A stretch of 64,000 bases of DNA, taken from positions 11,900 through 75,899 of the forward strand of contig CAZXFA010000011.1 in assembly GCA_964640085.1 (NCBI GenBank), in the 5' to 3' direction. This stretch comes from CAZXFA01 sp964640085. GTDB lineage: Bacteria > Actinomycetota > UBA4738 > HRBIN12. Below, piece by piece: positions 59,442 to 64,000 of this stretch. The translations under genes and the position numbers were made by a program. The notes under the pieces were generated by a model. The model saw only the letters and a program-made list of their open reading frames with translations. It did not search any database and was not told the DNA's origin. How positions within the stretch are numbered: the stretch's first letter is position 1; each line of letters opens with the position of its first letter.

Positions 59442-59519
59442 ATGCCCGAGCTCTCCAAGACCGGCTCCGGGAAGATCCGCCGGGTGGAGCGGCGCGAGCG
59501 CGAGCGGCTCGGTCCATGA
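59442..59519 (+). pseudogene. Remnant of an AMP-dependent acyl-CoA synthetase C terminus
   Basis: A 25-codon stretch reading PELSKTGSGKIRRVERRERE before a stop. It matches the C-terminal catalytic-lysine motif (LPKTxSGKIxRxxLR) of acyl-/acetyl-CoA synthetases. The rest of the gene is absent; a stop lies in frame just upstream. It is most simply a leftover of a deletion or rearrangement next to the tRNA gene. Confidence 0.5.
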
Positions 59520-59550
59520 CCCGACCTTGTCGGAGCGTCGGTACGTCCGC

Positions 59551-59556
59551 TAGCAT
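59551..59556 (+). promoter_or_regulatory. -10 box of the tRNA-fMet promoter
   Basis: TAGCAT, 5 nt before the mature tRNA 5' end, with TTGTCG as -35 at 59527-59532 and an 18-nt spacer. Transcription would start almost at the first tRNA base. Confidence 0.6.
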
Positions 59557-59561
59557 CGAGC

Positions 59562-59635
59562 TGCGGGGTGGAGCAGTCCGGTAGCTCGCTGGGCTCATAA
59601 CCCAGAGGTCACGGGTTCAAATCCCGTCCCCGCGA
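59562..59635 (+). tRNA. Initiator tRNA-fMet (anticodon CAT)
   Basis: A 74-nt cloverleaf without encoded CCA. Anticodon loop CTCATAA is closed by CTGGG/CCCAG, whose three consecutive G-C pairs mark an initiator tRNA. The D arm (GAGCAGTCCGGTAGCTC) and T arm (ACGGG/CCCGT around TTCAAAT) are regular. The acceptor stem has T1 opposite G72, a weak wobble where E. coli fMet has a C-A mismatch. A terminator follows. Confidence 0.95.
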
Positions 59636-59640
59636 CGACA

Positions 59641-59668
59641 CGAGGGGTCGCCGAGAGGCGGCCCCTCG
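59641..59668 (+). terminator. Terminator of tRNA-fMet
   Basis: CGAGGGGTCGCC and GGCGGCCCCTCG form a 12-bp stem with one U-G pair and a GAGA loop, 5 nt after the tRNA, followed by GGCCTTCT. Confidence 0.8.
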
Positions 59669-59900
59669 GGCCTTCTACAGCGGAAATGCGCGCGTCGCCG
59701 CCGACGCGTCGCCCCACTGTAGCCCTGGGTTCTGTTGGTCCGTGATGCGGGGTTGGACAACATCGGCTCCGCAAGCGGGGCGGAATCTCGATCCACCGGT
59801 CGCTGGGCCGCTCATGGAGCCGGTGGTCTACCGGCTTCTTCCTCCTTCGCCAAGTAGCCGCGTTCTCCGCACTCCTCACGCCGCTGGATCAGATCGTCGG

Positions 59901-60095
59901 TCACATAAGGAAGGGCACAGCTGGATGGATGATGGGAGGGGGAACCCAAATGGCGTCCTCTATCCTGGATGAGGTCAGGAGAAGGACGATCAGCATGACC
60001 ACCATGGCCATGAGGGCCAGCACCCACCACCCAAGAGAGAGGTGAGGCGTGGGCGATGGGGTCCCCAGGCGGATTCGTCGGATCTTCGTGGTCAT
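59901..60095 (-). CDS. Small single-helix membrane protein
   Basis: A 64-aa ORF starting with ATG at 60095, with GGAGACGGAGG just upstream. It has a basic N terminus (MTTKIRRIRL) and one membrane helix (about 21-42, LGWWVLALMAMVVMLIVLLLTS), and a Pro/Ile-rich tail. No family recognised. It lies between the tRNA and the histidine kinase gene; the surrounding 230 bases on each side show no other convincing gene. Confidence 0.45.
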   Translation of the reverse strand: MTTKIRRIRLGTPSPTPHLSLGWWVLALMAMVVMLIVLLLTSSRIEDAIWVPPPIIHPAVPFLM

Positions 60096-60313
60096 AGTCG
60101 GCCTCCGTCTCCTTGTGCGGTTACACAGCCGCCCTCCAACGGAGCTCACGGTAGGCGCAGCCCGGTAGAAGGTCATCGGCGCGGTCACTGGTTCTATCCT
60201 CAGTGCTGACACTGAAGACCCCGCGGCTCGATCTCTGGCACGATGTTTGGCTGGGGAATGGCGCAGCGCTGCCATCTGGCACGAAGGATCGCTGCCGGGA
60301 AGGGGATGACTAC

Positions 60314-62194
60314 GTGGCTGTCGGGGCCATCCTGGGCGGGGACGAAGGCGCGCTGGCACGCCAGTCTCCTGAGGACGGTCCCGGGCGCTGGGTGCTGGTC
60401 GCGCTCGGAGCGGTCGGTCTCGCCTTGGCTGCCTTTGAGGTCATTGCCTCGACTCACGGCCCGTTCGGACTCTCCCAGCCGGTCCTCGTCTCCCAAGTCT
60501 CGGTCCGAGTTCTCGTGGGCCTCTCGTTCATCGGGGCCGGCTTGGTGGGCTGGGCTCGCCGTCCCCAGAACCGTGTGGGGATCGGGATGGTCTTGGCCGG
60601 ATTCTCCTGGTTCATCGGTGCGTTTGGCTGGCTCGCCAATCCCGTCGCGTTCAGTTTGTCGAACGCTCTCTCCGACCTGTTCCTGGTTGTGCTCGCCTAC
60701 CTCTTCTTAATCTTCCCCACGGGTCGGCTCCGTTCTCGAAGAGACCGAGCTCTCATCATCGCCATCGCCATCTACTTTCCGATCGGTACGGTCATCGGGC
60801 ACCTCTTCCTGGACCTCCAGGAGCAGGGATGCGACATGTGCCCCCGGAACGTCCTGATGATTCGGTCCGACCCGAACCTGCACGCGCTCATCACCATGCT
60901 GAACACCTTCGTCACCGTGATCTTGGCGGTGTTGGTGCTGGCGCTGGTGGTCTCTCGTTGGCGTGGCGCGACGGGCCCCGCCCGCAGGGTGCTGCAACCG
61001 GCGATCTGGGCCAGTTGGCCGGCCGTACTGGTCGTCCTCGCGTTGAGCCTCACCGGCGGTGTAGCCCTCTCGGTCGTCGGCTCGGTCGCGCTGCTGGCCT
61101 TGGGGGTCCTCCCCGTGGCATTCCTCATCGGGCTGCTGCGGACCCGGCTCGACCGATCGGCCGTGAGTGATCTAGTCCTGGAACTGTCTCGGCCACTGCC
61201 GCACGGCAGGCTTCGAGAGGTCCTGGCCCGCGCCCTCAAGGACCCCTCACTGCAGCTCGCCTTCTGGCTCCCCGAGTCCCATGGGTTCGTTGATGCGGAC
61301 GGCCGGCCGGTCTCGATCCCTCCAACGGACGCGGAGGGCAGGGCGATCAGTGTCCTGGAGAGCGAGGGTGGCGTCCCTTTGGCCGCACTCATCCACGACG
61401 AGACACTCACCGAGGATCCGGGCCTGGTCGAGTCGGTCGGAACGGCCGCCAGGCTCGCCCTGGAGAACGAGCGGCTTCAGGCGCAGGTCCGGGCACAGCT
61501 CGAAGAAGTCCGGGCCTCGCGGGCCCGGATCGTTGAGGCGGCCGACGAGGCCAGGCGCCGGATGGAGCGGGATCTCCACGACGGGGCGCAACAGCGTTTG
61601 CTCACCGTCGCGCTCGCCCTCACCGCTGCCCAGGCCAAGGCGGGCTCGGACATGGATCCCGAACTGAGGGCCTTGATACGGGAAGCTGCGGAGGGGCTCA
61701 AGCTCTCGCTGGCGGAGCTCCGCGAACTGGCGAGGGGGATGCTTCCAGCCATCCTCACGGATGGAGGACTGGCTCCAGCTTTGGAGGCGCTCGCACGCAG
61801 GTCGCCGGTACCGGCCAGGGTCCTGGCGGCGCCTTCCGGCCGGCTCCCCCTCCCCTTGGAGGTGACCGCCTACTTCCTCGTCTCTGAGGCGCTCACGAAC
61901 GTGGCCAGGCACGCCCAGGCGGCCGAGGCAAGGATCAGGGCGGAGTGCAGGGACGGGCGACTGGTGGTGGAGATCGTCGACGACGGAGTGGGAGGCGCGG
62001 ACGCATCAGGGGGCAGTGGGCTTCGCGGGCTGCTGGACCGGGTGTCCGCCCTCGGTGGAACGTTGAGGCTGGAGAGCCCGGCCGGCATGGGCACGTGTGT
62101 CGCAGCCGAGATTCCATACGAGGAGGGCGGTGGATGGTCGGCAAGGGACAGCGGTCTGAGAGTGGGGTACCCATCGGCATCGCCATCTTCCTGA
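60314..62194 (+). CDS. Membrane sensor histidine kinase (NarL/DesK-type HisKA_3)
   Basis: A 626-aa kinase. Residues ~20-300 contain about eight membrane helices with short loops and no classical sensor domain; a GAF-like region follows (~300-380). A dimerisation helix has the phosphoacceptor His422 in RDLHDGAQQRL, and a HATPase_c domain ends with VDDGVGG and GSGLRGLLDRVSALGGTLRLES. GTG at 60314 is chosen from the GGAAGGGG upstream; GTG at 60203 is an alternative. Its C terminus overlaps the response regulator gene by 61 nt. Confidence 0.85.
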   Translation: MAVGAILGGDEGALARQSPEDGPGRWVLVALGAVGLALAAFEVIASTHGPFGLSQPVLVSQVSVRVLVGLSFIGAGLVGWARRPQNRVGIGMVLAGFSWFIGAFGWLANPVAFSLSNALSDLFLVVLAYLFLIFPTGRLRSRRDRALIIAIAIYFPIGTVIGHLFLDLQEQGCDMCPRNVLMIRSDPNLHALITMLNTFVTVILAVLVLALVVSRWRGATGPARRVLQPAIWASWPAVLVVLALSLTGGVALSVVGSVALLALGVLPVAFLIGLLRTRLDRSAVSDLVLELSRPLPHGRLREVLARALKDPSLQLAFWLPESHGFVDADGRPVSIPPTDAEGRAISVLESEGGVPLAALIHDETLTEDPGLVESVGTAARLALENERLQAQVRAQLEEVRASRARIVEAADEARRRMERDLHDGAQQRLLTVALALTAAQAKAGSDMDPELRALIREAAEGLKLSLAELRELARGMLPAILTDGGLAPALEALARRSPVPARVLAAPSGRLPLPLEVTAYFLVSEALTNVARHAQAAEARIRAECRDGRLVVEIVDDGVGGADASGGSGLRGLLDRVSALGGTLRLESPAGMGTCVAAEIPYEEGGGWSARDSGLRVGYPSASPSS

Positions 62195-63378
62195 TCGCCG
62201 ATATCCGCGGCTATACGAGCTTCGTTCAGGAGCGCGGGGACCAGGCGGGAGCGGAACTGATCGGCAGATTCTCTCAGAGTGTCCGGGATGTCGTCCAAGC
62301 GAGGGGAGGGCGTCTGATCGAGCTCCGGGGCGACGAAGCCCTCGTAACCTTCCACTCCCCTCGGGAGGCCATCAAGGCGGCGATCGAGCTCCAACAGGGA
62401 TTCCGAACAGACGCGGAGCCCGGTTCTGTCTTGCCGGTGGGGATCGGGCTTGATGCGGGCGAAGCGGTGCCCGTCGAGGGTGGATACCGGGGGGGCGCGC
62501 TGAACGTCGCCGCCCGGCTCTGCTCCGCAGCGCGGGCGGGCGAGATCCTTGCCAGCAAGGAAGTGACCCGGCTCGCCGGGAAGCTCGATTCTGTGCGTTA
62601 CGCAGATCGGGGCGAGGTGCCCCTAAAGGGCCTAGCCGAGCCGGTGAGAGTCGTCTGCATCTCGACAGATGCGATCGCAGGAGTGGCCCAGCCGTCCCAG
62701 GGGGTGCATCAAGATTTCGAAAGTGGTGGCGTCCACCGGGTGATCGTGGCTGACGATTCGACGCTCTTCCGGCAGGGAGTTGCCCGTCTCCTCGCCGGGG
62801 CGGGGTTCGCGGTTCTCGGGCAGGCGGGAAACGCCGAGGAGCTGCTCGAACTCGTCGAGGCCGACCCCCCGGACGTCGCTGTGGTCGACATCAAGATGCC
62901 CCCCACGCACACGGACGAAGGACTGCGGGCCGCGAGCGAGATCCGCGCGAGTCAACCCTCGATAGGGGTTCTCATCCTGTCCCAGTACATCGAGGTCCAC
63001 TACGCCATGCGCCTGATCCAAGAACAGCCTCGAGGTGCAGGGTATCTGCTGAAGGACAGAGTGACCGATCTTCATGACTTCACGGAAGCGATCCACCGCG
63101 TGGGCCGGGGAGGGTTCGTTGTCGACTCGGGCGTCGTCGCGGAATTGGTGAGTCGCAGACGCACTGAAAGTCCTCTCGATGCGCTCAGTGAGCGGGAGCG
63201 CGCCGTGCTCTCGCTCATGGCCGAGGGTCGATCCAACCAAGGCATCCGCGAGCGTCTCTTCCTCAGCCCCAGGACGGTGGAGACCCATGTCCGGAATATC
63301 TTCATGAAGATGGGGCTAGAGGACGAGCCTGACGACCATCGAAGAGTCCTGGCAGTCCTTGCCTACCTGCGGTCGTGA
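62134..63378 (+). CDS. Response regulator with N-terminal nucleotide-cyclase-like domain (cyclase-REC-LuxR)
   Basis: A 414-aa three-part protein. Residues ~14-150 are a class III adenylyl/guanylyl cyclase-like domain: first metal Asp23 in LIADIRGYTSF, second Asp67 in LRGDEAL, and the transition-state Asn124/Arg128 in ALNVAARL. The purine-selecting Lys is Glu63. Residues ~201-320 are a receiver with Asp252 (VVDIKMPP) and Lys307, and ~350-414 a LuxR helix-turn-helix (LSERERAVLSLMAEGRSNQGI). ATG at 62134 has GGAGG upstream and overlaps the kinase gene, so the kinase should phosphorylate it. Confidence 0.88.
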   Translation: MVGKGQRSESGVPIGIAIFLIADIRGYTSFVQERGDQAGAELIGRFSQSVRDVVQARGGRLIELRGDEALVTFHSPREAIKAAIELQQGFRTDAEPGSVLPVGIGLDAGEAVPVEGGYRGGALNVAARLCSAARAGEILASKEVTRLAGKLDSVRYADRGEVPLKGLAEPVRVVCISTDAIAGVAQPSQGVHQDFESGGVHRVIVADDSTLFRQGVARLLAGAGFAVLGQAGNAEELLELVEADPPDVAVVDIKMPPTHTDEGLRAASEIRASQPSIGVLILSQYIEVHYAMRLIQEQPRGAGYLLKDRVTDLHDFTEAIHRVGRGGFVVDSGVVAELVSRRRTESPLDALSERERAVLSLMAEGRSNQGIRERLFLSPRTVETHVRNIFMKMGLEDEPDDHRRVLAVLAYLRS

Positions 63379-63852
63379 TGTTGGTGGGGGTCAGAAACTA
63401 CAGGCATGGGCCGTCCTGCCGTCTCGCGAACGCAGCGGTGGCGCGTCTGTTCTTTCCCTGGATGACCGCGATGCTGGATTCGGGCTCCGATCATCGTGCG
63501 ACTCCTGTGAGCCCGCATCCACTTCGCTGTCGAGTTCGCCCCGGAAAGGACTTGAGTGCCTGTCACTCAGATTCTTGCCCTGCCGGATCGCCGGGTGGGC
63601 ACCCAGGTGGCTGTCAGGGTGACGAACGCACGCCTGGCCGGCGACCTCATCCGACGAAGCCGCAGGTCACGACCTGGATCAGGGCATTTGCCCCTACGGG
63701 GTGGAAGCTTCCATGAAACTCCGTGAAGAGCGCGTTCCCGCTGGCGCTCTCAAGGTCGCCCTCCCCTGTGCGAACCTCTCCCTGTTTCCGGATCGATGCA
63801 GTCGCTCGCGAGGACTGTGACCGACCCGAGAACGTGAGTCTGTCCCGTCAGG
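63379..63852. other. 474-base stretch without a supportable gene
   Basis: No open frame here shows a domain, start signal or codon pattern like the rest of the window. Base composition is less GC-biased than upstream. I see nothing that can be named. Confidence 0.6.
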
Positions 63853-63984
63853 TCATCCAAGCCCGAAGATGCCACGAAACGCCGTGACCTCCGGTTCCGC
63901 AGCGCTGCCATAGGCCGTCAGGCCAAGAATCAGCAGCGCAAGCGTCGCCGGCGTAAGCTCGAGGTCGTCCGCGAACGCCTTCAT
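63853..63984 (-). CDS. Possible small ORF or end of a gene running off the right edge
   Basis: From ATG 63984 it encodes 43 residues with a hydrophobic stretch (LTPATLALLILGLTAYGS) and ends in TGA at 63853. The frame stays open to the right edge, so it may be the tail of a longer gene. No ribosome site is visible. Low support. Confidence 0.25.
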   Translation of the reverse strand: MKAFADDLELTPATLALLILGLTAYGSAAEPEVTAFRGIFGLG

Positions 63985-64000
63985 GAAGCTGCAAGTATTG

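Noticed and set aside
59595..59879. Open frame ending in GTGFEPVTSGL
   Set aside because: This peptide is the well-known antisense reading of a tRNA 3' half; here it lies across tRNA-fMet and its terminator.
63375..63716. 113-codon open frame on the plus strand near the right edge
   Set aside because: No domain, no ribosome site, irregular composition; not supportable.

Overview
The window looks like chromosomal DNA of a high-GC Gram-positive bacterium, probably an uncultivated Actinomycetota lineage. The evidence is the very high GC content, frequent GTG starts, many 4-nt GTGA stop/start overlaps, and actinobacterial families (DUF5319, the DUF2342 zinc metalloprotease, UPF0182, a PDZ/Lon membrane protease). 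A recurring -10 box of the form TAnnnT lies 6-9 nt upstream of many start codons, which implies widespread leaderless transcription and helps choose starts. No phage, IS element or CRISPR array was seen.

Left part (1-12.1 kb): a coherent glycerol / glycerol-3-phosphate (G3P) / dihydroxyacetone locus. On the minus strand, in transcription order: glpF, dhaK, dhaL, glpK, a small acidic repeat protein, glpA, then sdhB-, sdhC- and sdhD-like genes tightly coupled to glpA, an EIIA-HPr-EI phosphotransferase (DhaM type), pgsA and a truncated epimerase. No sdhA is present; the flavoprotein next to the SDH-type iron-sulfur and cytochrome b subunits is GlpA. The set may encode a hybrid G3P:quinone oxidoreductase. 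A second dhaL overlaps an IclR-family regulator and diverges from glpF.

12.2-22.9 kb: lhgO, a PHP phosphoesterase, type II NADH dehydrogenase, a CBS protein, tldD/tldE, a four-helix membrane protein, an amidohydrolase, a thioredoxin-like lipoprotein with an in-frame TGA exactly at the first CxxC cysteine followed by a SECIS-like hairpin (candidate selenoprotein), an RmuC protein and an unknown small protein.

23-31.5 kb: argCJBRGH behind a perfect 25-bp ARG-box palindrome, then a GNAT, a cupin, an LmbE-like deacetylase and a DUF5319 protein. 31.5-33.3 kb is a decayed nSTAND / solute-binding regulator. 33.3-39.6 kb holds ligD and ku (non-homologous end joining), then glnB-glnD (nitrogen signalling). 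39.6-44.1 kb holds small metabolic and unknown genes.

44.2-51.5 kb: a BMP-type nucleoside ABC transporter operon and upp, then a DAHP synthase gene preceded by a short leader peptide rich in Phe/Trp/Tyr and an intrinsic terminator (classic attenuation layout). 51.6-59.4 kb: a split-barrel-like protein, the DUF2342 protease, moaE, an mreB-like gene, a PDZ/Lon protease and UPF0182. 59.4-64 kb: a remnant of an acyl-CoA synthetase, initiator tRNA-fMet with terminator, then a looser, less GC-biased region with a histidine kinase and a response regulator that carries an N-terminal nucleotide-cyclase domain; the last ~600 bases hold little that can be supported.
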